From: Actinomyces sp. oral taxon 414
GTDB taxonomy: Bacteria > Actinomycetota > Actinomycetes > Actinomycetales > Actinomycetaceae
Length of the DNA stretch: 64,000 nucleotides
NCBI RefSeq assembly: GCF_001278845.1
Contig: NZ_CP012590.1
Span: forward strand, 744,001 to 808,000
Reading direction: 5' to 3'
Shown: positions 17,369 through 27,573 of the stretch, in pieces
How the letters are laid out: each line of letters opens with the position of its first letter
Position numbering within the stretch: position 1 is the first letter of the stretch
Notes under the pieces: model-generated
Told to the model about the DNA's origin: nothing
Databases searched by the model: none
The model's input: the letters and a program-made list of their open reading frames with translations, nothing else
Position numbers and translations under genes: made by a program

Positions 17369-18219
17369 TGGGCGCCGTCGCCGGACTGCTCGCCGGCCTG
17401 GGCCTGGTCCTGGTCCGACTGGCCCTGACCACCCCGCCGCCGCAGTGGCGCTCGGAGCGCTCGCGGCGCCTGGGCGACCTGCTCGTCCAGGCGGGCGCCG
17501 GGGGGACCAGCCCGGCGGCCTTCCTCGCCGGCACCGCGGTCCTCGGGCTCGTCGTCGCCCTCGTCTTCCTGGGCGTGTCCAAGGCCTGGACTATCGCCGT
17601 GGCCTTCGGCGTCCTGGCCACGGGGCTGCCCTACCTCCTGCTGTCCGGGCGCGCCCGGGCGCGGCGCACCCGCCTGCGCGAGGCGTGGCCGGAGGCGGTC
17701 GACACCCTCGTGTCCGGCGTCCGGGCCGGCATGAGCCTGCCCGAGGCGCTGGGCGCCCTGGCCGAGCGGGGGCCGGAGGCGGTGCGCACACCCTTCGCCG
17801 CCTTCGCCGCCGACTACGCCGCCACGGCCCGCTTCGGAGCGAGCCTGGACCGCCTCAAGGACCGCTTCGCCGACCCCGTCGCCGACCGGATCATTGAGGC
17901 GCTGCGCCTGGCCCAGGAGGTCGGCGGGGCGGAGCTGGGCGCCCTGCTGCGGGCCCTGTCGCGCATGCTGCGCGAGGACCTGCGCACCCGCGGCGAACTC
18001 CGGGCGCGCCAGTCCTGGACCGTCAACGGCGCCCGGGTCGCCGTCGCCGCCCCCTGGCTCGTGCTCGCCCTGCTGTCCACGCGCCCGCAGGCGGCGCAGG
18101 CCTACGCCACCACCGCCGGCGGCCTGGTCCTGCTGGTCGGCGCCCTGGCCTCCGCGATCGCCTACCGCCTCATGCTGCGCCTGGGGCGGCTGCCCGAGGA
18201 GGAGCGGGTGCTGCGATGA
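17368..18219 (+). CDS. tadB: TadB-like type II secretion F domain membrane protein
   Basis: 283 aa. It has N-terminal hydrophobic helices, a T2SF cytoplasmic core (EAWPEAVDTLVSGVRAGMSLPEAL; ALRLAQEVGGAELGALLRALS) and two C-terminal membrane helices. It forms the inner-membrane platform for the Tad pilus with TadC. Its ATG overlaps the last base of tadA and its stop overlaps the tadC start, so translation is probably coupled. Confidence 0.88.
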   Translation: MGAVAGLLAGLGLVLVRLALTTPPPQWRSERSRRLGDLLVQAGAGGTSPAAFLAGTAVLGLVVALVFLGVSKAWTIAVAFGVLATGLPYLLLSGRARARRTRLREAWPEAVDTLVSGVRAGMSLPEALGALAERGPEAVRTPFAAFAADYAATARFGASLDRLKDRFADPVADRIIEALRLAQEVGGAELGALLRALSRMLREDLRTRGELRARQSWTVNGARVAVAAPWLVLALLSTRPQAAQAYATTAGGLVLLVGALASAIAYRLMLRLGRLPEEERVLR

Positions 18220-19148
18220 ATGCGCAACCGATCGGCGCGGGCGCGGGGATCCTGGCCGCCATGGGCGTCCTCCTGGTCGCTTCGGCCCTGCGGCGGGGCC
18301 GCATCGGGCTCGCCCACCGGCTGGCGCCCTACGTCCACCAGCGCCCGCGGACCTCGGCCCTGCTGCGCTCGGCCGCCCCGACGCAGGACGCCCGCACGGT
18401 CTGCGCCGCCCTGCTCCGCTCCCTGGTCTCCTCCGCCCGCCTCCTGGAGCGGTTCGGCTCCTCGGCCGCCTCGGTCCGCCGGCGCCTGGAACGCGCCGGC
18501 GGGACGCTGGGGTACGAGGAGCTGCGCCTCCAACAGCTGGTGTGGGCGGGCGCGGGCCTGGCGGCGACCCTGGGGGGCGGCATGCTCCTGGCGCTCGTGC
18601 GCCCGGTCAATGTCCCGGCCCTCATTGCGGCCTCGTTGCCGGCGGCCCTGGCCGGGGCGGCGGGGCGCGACTGGTGGCTCAGCCGCCAGGTCGAGCGGCG
18701 CCGGGCCCGCATCGAGGCGCAGCTGCCCGACGTCGTCGAACTCCTCGCCCTGGTGGTGGGCGCGGGCCAGGGGCCGGTCGCCGCCATTGAGCGGGTCGTG
18801 GCGCTGGGGCGCGGCGCGCTGGTCGACGAGCTGTCGCTGGCCCTGGCCGAGGTGCGCGCCGGCACCGTGCTGACCACCGCCCTGGCGCACCTGGAGCAGC
18901 GGGTCGCCTCGCCCCAGGTGACGCGCCTGTCCGAGGCGATCGCAATCGCCCTGGAGAGGGGCACGCCCCTGGCCGACGTCCTGCGCTCCCAGGCGGCCGA
19001 CTCCCGCGAGGCCGCCCGCCGCGAGCTCATGGAGGAGGGCGGCAGGCGGGAGATCGCCCAGATGATCCCCGTCGTCTTCCTGGTCCTGCCCATCACCGTC
19101 GTCTTCGCCCTCTTCCCGGGTCTATTCGTCCTGCGGATAGGCCTGTGA
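18216..19148 (+). CDS. tadC: TadC-like type II secretion F domain membrane protein
   Basis: 310 aa. It is a second T2SF platform protein: N-terminal helix, helices near residues 105-160, core LPDVVELLALVVGAGQGPVAAIERV and IAIALERGTPLADVLRSQA, and a C-terminal hydrophobic helix (IPVVFLVLPITVVFALFPG). It overlaps tadB by 4 nt. Confidence 0.87.
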   Translation: MNAQPIGAGAGILAAMGVLLVASALRRGRIGLAHRLAPYVHQRPRTSALLRSAAPTQDARTVCAALLRSLVSSARLLERFGSSAASVRRRLERAGGTLGYEELRLQQLVWAGAGLAATLGGGMLLALVRPVNVPALIAASLPAALAGAAGRDWWLSRQVERRRARIEAQLPDVVELLALVVGAGQGPVAAIERVVALGRGALVDELSLALAEVRAGTVLTTALAHLEQRVASPQVTRLSEAIAIALERGTPLADVLRSQAADSREAARRELMEEGGRREIAQMIPVVFLVLPITVVFALFPGLFVLRIGL

Positions 19149-19192
19149 TCCCACCCGGCCCAGTCCCACCCGGCTACGACAAGGAGAACGCC

Positions 19193-19417
19193 GTGAACGC
19201 CATATCCCCCGCCCGCCGCCCGCGCCGCGCCCGTCCCGGTCCCCCCGCCCGCCGCCCGCGCCCGGCGCCCCTGGCCGCCGAGCGCGGGGACGTGCCCGGC
19301 TGGGTGCTGGTGACGCTCATGACCGCCGGCCTCGTCGTGGCCCTGTGGGCCGTGGCCGGTCCGGCCCTCACCCGGGTCTTCCTCGACGCCATTGCCAAGG
19401 TCACCGGTGCGATCTGA
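19193..19417 (+). CDS. Flp-like small pilin (DUF4244 type)
   Basis: 74 aa. A basic Arg/Pro-rich leader (about residues 1-33) is followed by ERGDVPGWVLVTLMTAGLVV, a single hydrophobic segment typical of Flp/DUF4244 pilins, with processing expected before the hydrophobic stretch. GTG 19193 is preferred because AAGGAG lies at 19181-19186; an in-frame start at 19145 overlapping tadC is possible. It is the probable major pilin of this Tad locus. Confidence 0.8.
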   Translation: MNAISPARRPRRARPGPPARRPRPAPLAAERGDVPGWVLVTLMTAGLVVALWAVAGPALTRVFLDAIAKVTGAI

Positions 19418-19856
19418 CCCGCCCGCGGCCCGGGCGCCGGTCCGGGGCGCGCGGGCGGGCGAGGCGGGTTCGGCCGTGGTCGACTTCGCCCTGGTGGGCG
19501 CGCTCGTCGCGGTCGTGGCCCTGGCCCTGCTCCAGCTCGCCCTGGGCCTGCACGTGCGCAATGTCCTGATCGACGCCGCCGGGGAAGGGGCCCGGCGCGC
19601 GGCGCTGGTCGGGGGCACGACGGCGGAGGCCGAGGCGCGGGTGCGGGCCCTGGCCGGCGCGGCGCTGAGCGGGGACTGCGTCCAGGCCGTTGAGGTCCGG
19701 CGCACCCGGGCCGGGGACCTGGCAGTGGTGGAGGTGCGCGTCCTGGCCGCGCTGCCGGTGCTCGGGCTCCTCGGACCCGGCGGGGGCCTGGCGGTCACCG
19801 GCCACGCCGTCGACGAGGCGGCCCTGGCCGCCCCGCCCGGGGCGGGGCGGGGATGA
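19407..19856 (+). CDS. TadE-like minor pilin
   Basis: 149 aa. The N-terminal AGEAGSAVVDFALVGALVAVVALALLQLALGLHVRNVLIDAAGEGAR is the TadE signature: a short leader, Glu and hydrophobic helix, then RxxxxDAAREGAR-like residues. GTG 19407 lies within the end of the pilin gene; a TTG at 19392 is an alternative. It is a pseudopilin-like component of the Tad fibre. Confidence 0.78.
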   Translation: MRSDPPAARAPVRGARAGEAGSAVVDFALVGALVAVVALALLQLALGLHVRNVLIDAAGEGARRAALVGGTTAEAEARVRALAGAALSGDCVQAVEVRRTRAGDLAVVEVRVLAALPVLGLLGPGGGLAVTGHAVDEAALAAPPGAGRG

Positions 19857-20287
19857 GCGCGCCCGGCCCCCGCGGGCGCGGGGCGGAGGAGGGCAGTGCG
19901 GTCGTCGAGTTCATCGGCTGGACGGTCGGCGTGGTCGTGCCCGTGCTCTATCTCATTGTCGCCCTCGCCCAGGTCCAGGCGGCCTCCTTCGCCGTGGCCT
20001 CCGCCGTCGACGCCGCGGCCCGCGTCCTGGCGGTCGACGCCGGGCCCGGGGCCCTGGCGCACGCGCGCGCCGCCGTCGGGCTGGCCCTGTCCGATCAGGG
20101 GATCGACGCCGATCCGGCGCAGTCCCTGAGCGTGGAGTGCGCCGAGCCCGGCTGCGGGGGAGGGGTCGTGCTGCGCGTGGAGGCGGGGGTGTCGCCGCCC
20201 CTGCTGGAGGACCTGGTCGGCGAGGCCGTCGTCGTCCACAGCGAGCGCGTCGTCACCCTCGCCGGCGCGCGGGGGCCGGAGCGGTGA
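19853..20287 (+). CDS. TadE-family protein
   Basis: 144 aa. It has EEGSAVVEFIGWTVGVVVPVLYLIVALAQVQAASFAVASAVDAAARVLAV: the TadE leader plus one membrane helix and the A..AAR motif. It contains two cysteines (VECAEPGCGG), possibly a disulphide on the outer face. It overlaps the preceding gene by 4 nt and the next by 4 nt. Confidence 0.78.
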   Translation: MSAPGPRGRGAEEGSAVVEFIGWTVGVVVPVLYLIVALAQVQAASFAVASAVDAAARVLAVDAGPGALAHARAAVGLALSDQGIDADPAQSLSVECAEPGCGGGVVLRVEAGVSPPLLEDLVGEAVVVHSERVVTLAGARGPER

Positions 20288-20745
20288 TCGCCCGGGCGCG
20301 CGCCGCCGCGGCGCGGGAGGAGGGCCGCGCGCTCCTGCTGGGCATCGGCCTGATCGTCCTCGTCCTGGGCCTTGTGCTCGTCGTCGCCTCGGCGACGGCG
20401 GTCCACCTCGACCTCAAGCGGCTCACGGCCCTGGCGGACTCCGCGGCGGCGGCCGCCGCCGATGCGGCTGAGCCGGGCGCCTACTACGAGGGGGACGGCG
20501 GGGCGCTCCCCGGTCTGACCGGGGCCGGGGCGCGGGCGGCGGCGCAGGCGGACCTGGGCCGTCAGCCCGCCGCCGGAGGCCTGGAGGAAGTGCAGATCGC
20601 CGAGGTCGAGGTCGTGGACTCCACCACCGTCGTCGTCACCCTCAGCGCCCGCTCGCGGCCGCCCTTCCTGCCGTGGGGCGCCATCCCCTCCCGGGGCTTT
20701 ATCATCCGGGCGTCCGGCTCGGCACGGACGCTCGTCGCGCCGTGA
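20284..20745 (+). CDS. TadG-like / Rv3654c-type secreted pilus protein
   Basis: 153 aa from GTG 20284 (GTGA overlap with the preceding stop). One N-terminal helix (LLLGIGLIVLVLGLVLVVASATAVHLDLKRLTALADSAAAAAADAAE) matches the helicase/secretion-neighbourhood TadG-like family of actinobacteria, followed by a short extracellular beta-rich part. It is the last gene of the Tad operon. No prepilin peptidase gene follows, so processing must rely on one encoded elsewhere. Confidence 0.75.
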   Translation: MIARARAAAAREEGRALLLGIGLIVLVLGLVLVVASATAVHLDLKRLTALADSAAAAAADAAEPGAYYEGDGGALPGLTGAGARAAAQADLGRQPAAGGLEEVQIAEVEVVDSTTVVVTLSARSRPPFLPWGAIPSRGFIIRASGSARTLVAP

Positions 20746-20782
20746 GGCCGCCGCGCCCGGGGCGGGTCGGGTCCGGGGCGGG

Positions 20783-21112
20783 TCAGGCGGCGCTCAGGTG
20801 GGAGCGGCGGTGCAGGCGGGAGCGCACTCCCGCGCCGCGGCGCCGGGCCAGTTGGGCGATGTAGGCGCGCTTGACGGTCAGCAGGACGTTGACGCCGACA
20901 ATAATGAAGAAGACGTTGGCGATGGCGCTGGGCCAGGCGCCGGTGTGGGCGCAGTTGATGAGCAGCAGCGCGGAGGCGGACAGATTGAGCGCCTGGTACC
21001 TCAGCGAGTCGCCGGCGATGCGCCCCTTGGAGACCAGGGCGTAGGCCAGCAGGAACTCGGCGGCGCCGATCCAGCCGCCGATGGAGATGAGGGTGGGGAG
21101 CACGTCGTTCAC
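20783..21112 (-). CDS. CBU_0592-family small membrane protein
   Basis: 109 aa. Three hydrophobic helices with the family pattern ISIGGWIGAAEFLLAYAL, YQALNLSASALLL and IANVFFIIVGVNVL, then a basic C-terminal tail. The function is unknown. GTG start at 21112. It is divergent from the LysR gene, with a 7-bp inverted repeat immediately before the start. Confidence 0.75.
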   Translation of the reverse strand: MNDVLPTLISIGGWIGAAEFLLAYALVSKGRIAGDSLRYQALNLSASALLLINCAHTGAWPSAIANVFFIIVGVNVLLTVKRAYIAQLARRRGAGVRSRLHRRSHLSAA

Positions 21113-21113
21113 G

Positions 21114-21133
21114 GAAGGGAATACTGTCCCTTC
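21114..21133. promoter_or_regulatory. Inverted repeat between the CBU_0592 and LysR genes
   Basis: GAAGGGA-ATACTG-TCCCTTC: perfect 7-bp arms with a 6-nt spacer, in an unusually AT-rich gap. It may be an operator of the LysR regulator or a small hairpin over the ribosome binding region of the leftward gene. Confidence 0.45.
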
Positions 21134-21197
21134 GGTAGGTGAAGTTCAATCACAGGAAACTGCATCCGGACTGTAGAAGAACTGAAACGATAGTCAC

Positions 21198-22145
21198 ATG
21201 AGGATAACGCCCTCCCGCCTGTCCGTCCTGCTCGCCGTCCACCGGGCCGGGGGCATTGTCGCCGCCGCCGACTCCCAGCACCTGACGCCCTCGGCCGTCA
21301 GCCAGCAGATCAAGCTGCTGGAGAAGGAGGCGGGCGTGCGCGTGCTCGACCGCGAGCCCACCGGGGCCGTGCTTACCGACGCCGGGCGGGTGCTGGCCGA
21401 GACGGCCGAGCGCATTGAGGCCGAGCTCGCCTCGGCCCAGCGCGAGCTGGCCGGGCTCGACGAGTCCGCCCCCGCCGGGCACGTGCGCATCGGCTCCTTC
21501 TCCACCGCCATCCGCGCCCTGTTGCTGCCGCTGCTCACGCTCGTCGAGGCGACCATGCCCGGCGTGGTCATGACCGTCGAGGAGACCGAAGAGCGCAGCG
21601 CCCTGGCCCGGCTGCGACGCGGCGAGCTCGACCTGGTCCTCCTCGAGCGCGACGAGCGCACCCCGCCCGAGGCGCCGCGCGCCATGGCGGACGTGCCCGT
21701 CCTGGACGAGCCCTGGCTCGTCGTCGTGCCGCCCGGGCAGGCCGCGCCCCAGACCCTGGCCGACCTGGCGCGCGTCACCTGGATCGACCTGGCCCCCTCC
21801 ACCGCGGGCGCCTACGCGCTCGGCAGGCTCTCGCGCCGGCTGGGCGCGCCGCTGAGCACCCGCCACGTCGCCTACGACTACGACGTCGTCCTGGCCATGG
21901 TCAGTCTCGGCCAGGGCCACGCCCTCCTGCCCGAGCTGGCCGTCATCTCCGGGCGGGTGCCCGACGGCGTGGGCCTGGCCCGGCTGCCCGGGCTCGGCAT
22001 CCGCCAGATCGTCGTGCGCCACCGCCAGACCCGCTCCGACCCGGAGCCCGCCGTGCGCGCCGTCCTCGATGCGCTCCTCATCCGGGCCTCCGCCCTCGAA
22101 CTGGGCCGGGGGCGGCCCGATCATGCGGGGACGGGGCCGCTCTGA
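21198..22145 (+). CDS. LysR-family transcriptional regulator
   Basis: 315 aa. N-terminal winged helix: RLSVLLAVHRAGGIVAAADSQHLTPSAVSQQIKLLEKEAG, then VLTDAGRVL. The C-terminal periplasmic-binding-like effector domain begins near residue 90 (GHVRIGSFSTAIRALLLPLL). The effector is unknown. LysR proteins usually control the divergent neighbour, here the small membrane protein, but it could act elsewhere. The start lies directly after GATAGTCAC, so it may also be leaderless. Confidence 0.9.
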   Translation: MRITPSRLSVLLAVHRAGGIVAAADSQHLTPSAVSQQIKLLEKEAGVRVLDREPTGAVLTDAGRVLAETAERIEAELASAQRELAGLDESAPAGHVRIGSFSTAIRALLLPLLTLVEATMPGVVMTVEETEERSALARLRRGELDLVLLERDERTPPEAPRAMADVPVLDEPWLVVVPPGQAAPQTLADLARVTWIDLAPSTAGAYALGRLSRRLGAPLSTRHVAYDYDVVLAMVSLGQGHALLPELAVISGRVPDGVGLARLPGLGIRQIVVRHRQTRSDPEPAVRAVLDALLIRASALELGRGRPDHAGTGPL

Positions 22146-22147
22146 CG

Positions 22148-22153
22148 TAGACT
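22148..22153 (+). promoter_or_regulatory. -10 hexamer of prfB, leaderless type
   Basis: TAGACT lies 6 nt before GTG 22160 and overlaps the end of the LysR gene. No ribosome binding site is present. Confidence 0.5.
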
Positions 22154-22159
22154 CGCCGT

Positions 22160-23281
22160 GTGGCCACTGACTTCTCCGCCGAGATCGAACGACTCCGACA
22201 CACCTACGCCTCCATCGCCGCGGTGAGCGACCCCGGGGCGCTGCGCGCGCGCATTGCGGAGCTGGCCGAGGCCGCCGCCGCCCCCGACCTGTGGAACGAC
22301 CCCGAGGCCGCGCAGGCCGTCACCTCCGACCTGTCCCACGCCCAGGCCGAGCTGGGGCGCGTGCAGGAGATGGGTGCGCGCATCGACGACCTGGAGGCCA
22401 TGGTCGAGATGGCCGGGGAGGAGTCGGGGCAGGACGCCGACGACCTGCTCGCCGAGGCGCAGGCCGACCTCGCCGCCATCTCCAAGGATCTGTCCGAGCT
22501 GGAGATCCGCACGCTGCTGGGCGGCGAGTACGACCAGCGCGACGCCGTCGTCACCATCCGCTCGGGCGCCGGCGGCGTGGACGCGGCCGACTTCGCCCAG
22601 ATGCTGCTGCGCATGTACACCCGCTGGGCCGAGCGCCACGGCCACCCCGTCAAGGTCCTCAACACCTCCTACGCCGAGGAGGCGGGGCTCAAGTCCGTCA
22701 CCTTCGAGGTCCACGCCCCCTACGCCTACGGGACGCTCTCGGTGGAGGGCGGCACGCACCGGCTGGTGCGCATCAGCCCCTTCGACAACCAGGGCCGGCG
22801 CCAGACCTCCTTCGCCGCCGTCGAGGTCATTCCGCTCATCGAGTCCACCGACCACATCGACGTCCCCGAGACCGACATCCGCGTCGACGTCTTCCGCTCC
22901 TCCGGGCCGGGCGGGCAGTCCGTCAACACCACCGACTCCGCCGTGCGCATCACCCACCTGCCCACCGGCCTGGTGGTGTCCATGCAGGACGAGAAGTCCC
23001 AGATCCAGAACCGCGCCGCCGCCATGCGCGTGCTCCAGTCGCGCCTGCTGCTGCTCAAGCAGCAGGAGGAGGACGCCAGGAAGAAGGAGCTGGCCGGGGA
23101 CGTCAAGGCCTCCTGGGGCGATCAGATGCGCTCCTACGTCCTCAACCCCTACCAGATGGTCAAGGACCTGCGCACCGGCTACGAGGTCGGCAGCCCCGAG
23201 GTCGTGTTCGACGGCGACATCGACGGCTTCATCGACGCCGGCATCCGCTGGCGCAGGCAGCAGGAGCAGGACGGGCAGTGA
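22160..23281 (+). CDS. prfB: Peptide chain release factor 2
   Basis: 373 aa. It has the GGQ peptidyl-tRNA hydrolysis loop ([19 protein letters not shown]) and an RF-2-type codon recognition region, so it terminates at UGA/UAA. It reads in one frame with no programmed +1 frameshift site near codon 26, which is normal for high-GC actinobacteria. The start is GTG with a -10 box 6 nt upstream. Confidence 0.96.
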   Translation: MATDFSAEIERLRHTYASIAAVSDPGALRARIAELAEAAAAPDLWNDPEAAQAVTSDLSHAQAELGRVQEMGARIDDLEAMVEMAGEESGQDADDLLAEAQADLAAISKDLSELEIRTLLGGEYDQRDAVVTIRSGAGGVDAADFAQMLLRMYTRWAERHGHPVKVLNTSYAEEAGLKSVTFEVHAPYAYGTLSVEGGTHRLVRISPFDNQGRRQTSFAAVEVIPLIESTDHIDVPETDIRVDVFRSSGPGGQSVNTTDSAVRITHLPTGLVVSMQDEKSQIQNRAAAMRVLQSRLLLLKQQEEDARKKELAGDVKASWGDQMRSYVLNPYQMVKDLRTGYEVGSPEVVFDGDIDGFIDAGIRWRRQQEQDGQ

Positions 23282-23377
23282 GGGAGGGGCCGGGTCCGCC
23301 CCCGCGGTTCCCGCCCGCATCCCCTGGCGTGCACGGCCTCACGCCCGCGCCCGTCGCCATCGGCCCGCCCGCTCCCC

Positions 23378-23383
23378 TAGGCT
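23378..23383 (+). promoter_or_regulatory. -10 hexamer upstream of ettA
   Basis: TAGGCT in the 192-nt gap after prfB; it predicts an mRNA leader of about 85 nt for ettA. No -35 match. Confidence 0.35.
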
Positions 23384-23473
23384 GGGCGCCAGTGCGCGCG
23401 AAACCGTCCGGGCGACCGGGCGCCGTCGGCGCGCAGGCGTCCACACCCACACTCCGACGAAAGGCGCGGCGCA

Positions 23474-25156
<1,683 letters not shown>

Positions 25157-25187
25157 GCCGGGCCCGCACGATTGAGTCGAGCAGGAT

Positions 25188-25814
25188 ATGAGTGCTTTCG
25201 GACCCTCGTGGACCGCCGAGGACGCCGCGGCCGATTGGATGCGCCGGCACGGATTCCCCGACGCGACCGTCATGAACGGCGGAGTCGACACGGGCGTCCA
25301 CGTCATCGCCTCGCGCGCCGTGGCCCAGGTGAGGACCAGCTTCACCCCCGTGGGGGCCGAGGACCTGGTCCGCCTGGTGCGCGACTCCCGGGGGATGCCG
25401 GGGTGCCACCGGATCCTCTTCTCCCTCTCCGGCTACTCCGAGGCGGCGAGGGCCTACGCGGAGGAGCACGGCGTCGCCCTGCTGATCGTGGGGCGGAACG
25501 GCTCCGTCGTCCCGGCCAACGCGTGGGGCGAGAACCTGTCCGGCTCGCGATTCGGGGGCGGCCCCCTCGCCATGCGTCCGCAGGCCCCCGCGGCCCTCGC
25601 GGCTCCGATGGCCCCGGCCAGGGGCTCGGGCTGGAAGCACCCGGTGACCTGGTACGCCATCGGGGGGTTCTCCCTGGCGGTGGCGATTGCAGGGGCGTCG
25701 AACATATCCAAGGGCGAGGACGTCGCCGCAACGATCGGCGTCATGCTGTTCTTCGTCATCCTGGCGTGGGTGTCGTTCCGGTACGCGCGGGGGCTGGAGC
25801 GACGACGGCGGTGA
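25188..25814 (+). CDS. Mrr_cat-like restriction endonuclease fold protein with C-terminal membrane helices
   Basis: 208 aa. Residues about 10-110 resemble the Mrr catalytic domain: GGVDTGVHVIASRAVAQVRTSF, followed by a helix and FSLSGYSEAARAYAEEHGVALLIVG. In active Mrr nucleases the motif is D...(E/Q)xK; here it reads D...QVR, so the catalytic Lys appears replaced by Arg. Two hydrophobic helices (TWYAIGGFSLAVAIAGA and AATIGVMLFFVILAWVSFRYA) lie near the C-terminus. It may be an inactive or membrane-tethered nuclease; the role is unknown. CAGGAT just precedes the ATG. Confidence 0.7.
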   Translation: MSAFGPSWTAEDAAADWMRRHGFPDATVMNGGVDTGVHVIASRAVAQVRTSFTPVGAEDLVRLVRDSRGMPGCHRILFSLSGYSEAARAYAEEHGVALLIVGRNGSVVPANAWGENLSGSRFGGGPLAMRPQAPAALAAPMAPARGSGWKHPVTWYAIGGFSLAVAIAGASNISKGEDVAATIGVMLFFVILAWVSFRYARGLERRRR

Positions 25815-25949
25815 CCCGGCCGTCGGGGCGGCCGCGGTCCTCCGGAGTCCGGGTCCGGCCTCGGCACGGAGGTTAGGTTGGGCTACGCTGGCTCCGGTCG
25901 CGGCGACCGCCCGCCGTCCACAGCGACGTCCACAGCAAGGAGAGTCCCC

Positions 25950-26378
25950 ATGCCGAAGAAGAACCGCCTCGTGCTGCTGATCCCCGCGGTGCTCAGTCTG
26001 CTCCTCGTCCTGGGGGTGACCACGGTCTTCTCCGCGTGCCCCCGCAAGGCCGACGGCACCTGGATGCACTGCCACAGCTGCCAGAACGCCGTGGCGGCCT
26101 CCGGCGGCGGCCTGCTGGTCCTCTTCGGCGCCTCCTCCCTCATCACCAACCGGGCCGCCAGGCTCGCCGTGCAGGCGCTCGCGATCATCGGCTCCGCGGT
26201 CGTATTCTTCATCCCCGGCGTCATCTGCCCGATGTGCGCCTCGCGCGCCATGCGGTGCTACGCCGTCTTCCAGCCCTACGTGAGGATTATGTCCGCTCTC
26301 ATCGCCGGCTCCGGCGTCGGCGTCCTCCTCGGCTCGCTGCGGCGCCCGAGCCCCGCCCCCGCCCGGGTCCGCCCGTGA
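25950..26378 (+). CDS. DUF4418 family membrane protein
   Basis: 142 aa. Four predicted membrane helices. Conserved cysteines cluster outside the helices: FSACPRKADGTWMHCHSCQNA near residues 30-45 and ICPMCASRAMRC near residues 93-104, suggesting a metal or redox site. The family is repeatedly found beside FtsX-like permeases, as here. Function unknown. AAGGAG precedes ATG 25950. The stop overlaps the next start (GTGA). Confidence 0.8.
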   Translation: MPKKNRLVLLIPAVLSLLLVLGVTTVFSACPRKADGTWMHCHSCQNAVAASGGGLLVLFGASSLITNRAARLAVQALAIIGSAVVFFIPGVICPMCASRAMRCYAVFQPYVRIMSALIAGSGVGVLLGSLRRPSPAPARVRP

Positions 26379-27559
26379 GCGGTGGCCTGTCTCTGCGCCG
26401 CGTCCCGCTCAAGACCATTCGCGCGCACCCCGTGCGCACGGCGGTCGTACTCGTCCTCGGGCTCGCCCAGACGGCCTGCGTCTTCAGCGGCCTCGTGCTC
26501 GTGCAGGCCATGGGGCGGGACCTGTCGCTGGCGGAGCGGCGGCTGGGCGCCGACATCCTCGTCTACCCCACCGCCGCCCTCCAGAAGATCGACAAGGACG
26601 ACCTGACCATGCTGGGCACCCCGGTGGAGTGCCACCGGCAGCGGTCGGCGCTCTCGCGCATGGGCTCCAACGCCGATATCGAGTCGGTCTCCTATCAGAT
26701 CTACATCCGGGACGCCCCCGCGAACGGGGACGGGGAGGCCACCTGGATCATCGGCTACGAGCCGCAGACGGACTTCGTCATTGCGCCCTGGCTGGAGGGG
26801 GGCGACGGCGCCCCGGGCGAGGGCGTCGTCGCCGGCAGCGACGCGCCCGTCGACGCCGCCGGGACCGTCACGCTATTCGGCCGGCCCTGGCCCGTCACCG
26901 CCCGCCTGGCGCGCACCGGATCCGAGCTGGACCGCGCCGTCCTGGCCGATATGGACACCCTGGGCCGGCTCATCGACGCCTCCCTTGACGCCGGCGTCGA
27001 CACCTACGCCTCCCTCGACCCGCATCGCGACTACTCCGTGGCGCTGGTGCGCGTCGCGGACAGGGACCGCGCGCAGAGCGTGGTCGACTGGATCAATATC
27101 CACGTGCGCAAAGTGACCGCCGTCGGCAGCGGGGAGCTGCTCACGGGCACCGCCTCCGCCATCCGCGGCCACTCGGGCGCGATCGCCGCCCTGGCCGCCG
27201 TCGCGTGGCTGATCGTGCTCGCCGCCCTGGCCACCGCCCAGTCCATGCTCATGAACCAGCGCCGGGGGGAGCTGCGCGTGTGGCGCACGATCGGGGCGTC
27301 GCGCGCCACGATCGAACGCGTCATGGTCCACGAGGCGCTCGTGATCCACGCGGCGGGGGCCTGCACGGGGGTGGCGCTCGCCCTGCCCCTGCTGGCCGCC
27401 TCCGGGTCGGCGACGGGCGGGGCGCTCGCCCCGGCGCGGGTGCTAGCGGCGGCCGGCGCTGCACTGCTCGTCTCGCTGCTCGTCGGGTGCGCGAGCACGT
27501 GGCTGACCGTCAGGAGGGCCGCGCGCGCACTCGACGGCCAGGAGCTCCTGACGCCATGA
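26375..27559 (+). CDS. FtsX-like ABC transporter permease (1)
   Basis: 394 aa. One N-terminal helix, a MacB-like extracytoplasmic domain (residues about 45-250), and three C-terminal helices with the FtsX core ERRGELRVWRTIGAS-like block (NQRRGELRVWRTIGASRATIERVMVHEA). One conserved Cys sits in the extracellular part (GTPVECHRQRSAL). It works with the second permease and the ATPase. Substrate unknown. Confidence 0.85.
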   Translation: MSGGLSLRRVPLKTIRAHPVRTAVVLVLGLAQTACVFSGLVLVQAMGRDLSLAERRLGADILVYPTAALQKIDKDDLTMLGTPVECHRQRSALSRMGSNADIESVSYQIYIRDAPANGDGEATWIIGYEPQTDFVIAPWLEGGDGAPGEGVVAGSDAPVDAAGTVTLFGRPWPVTARLARTGSELDRAVLADMDTLGRLIDASLDAGVDTYASLDPHRDYSVALVRVADRDRAQSVVDWINIHVRKVTAVGSGELLTGTASAIRGHSGAIAALAAVAWLIVLAALATAQSMLMNQRRGELRVWRTIGASRATIERVMVHEALVIHAAGACTGVALALPLLAASGSATGGALAPARVLAAAGAALLVSLLVGCASTWLTVRRAARALDGQELLTP

Positions 27560-27573
27560 GGCAGGAGGATCGC

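Noticed and set aside
22160..22300. Programmed frameshift in prfB
   Set aside because: The gene reads in one frame from the start; no internal UGA slippery site is present.
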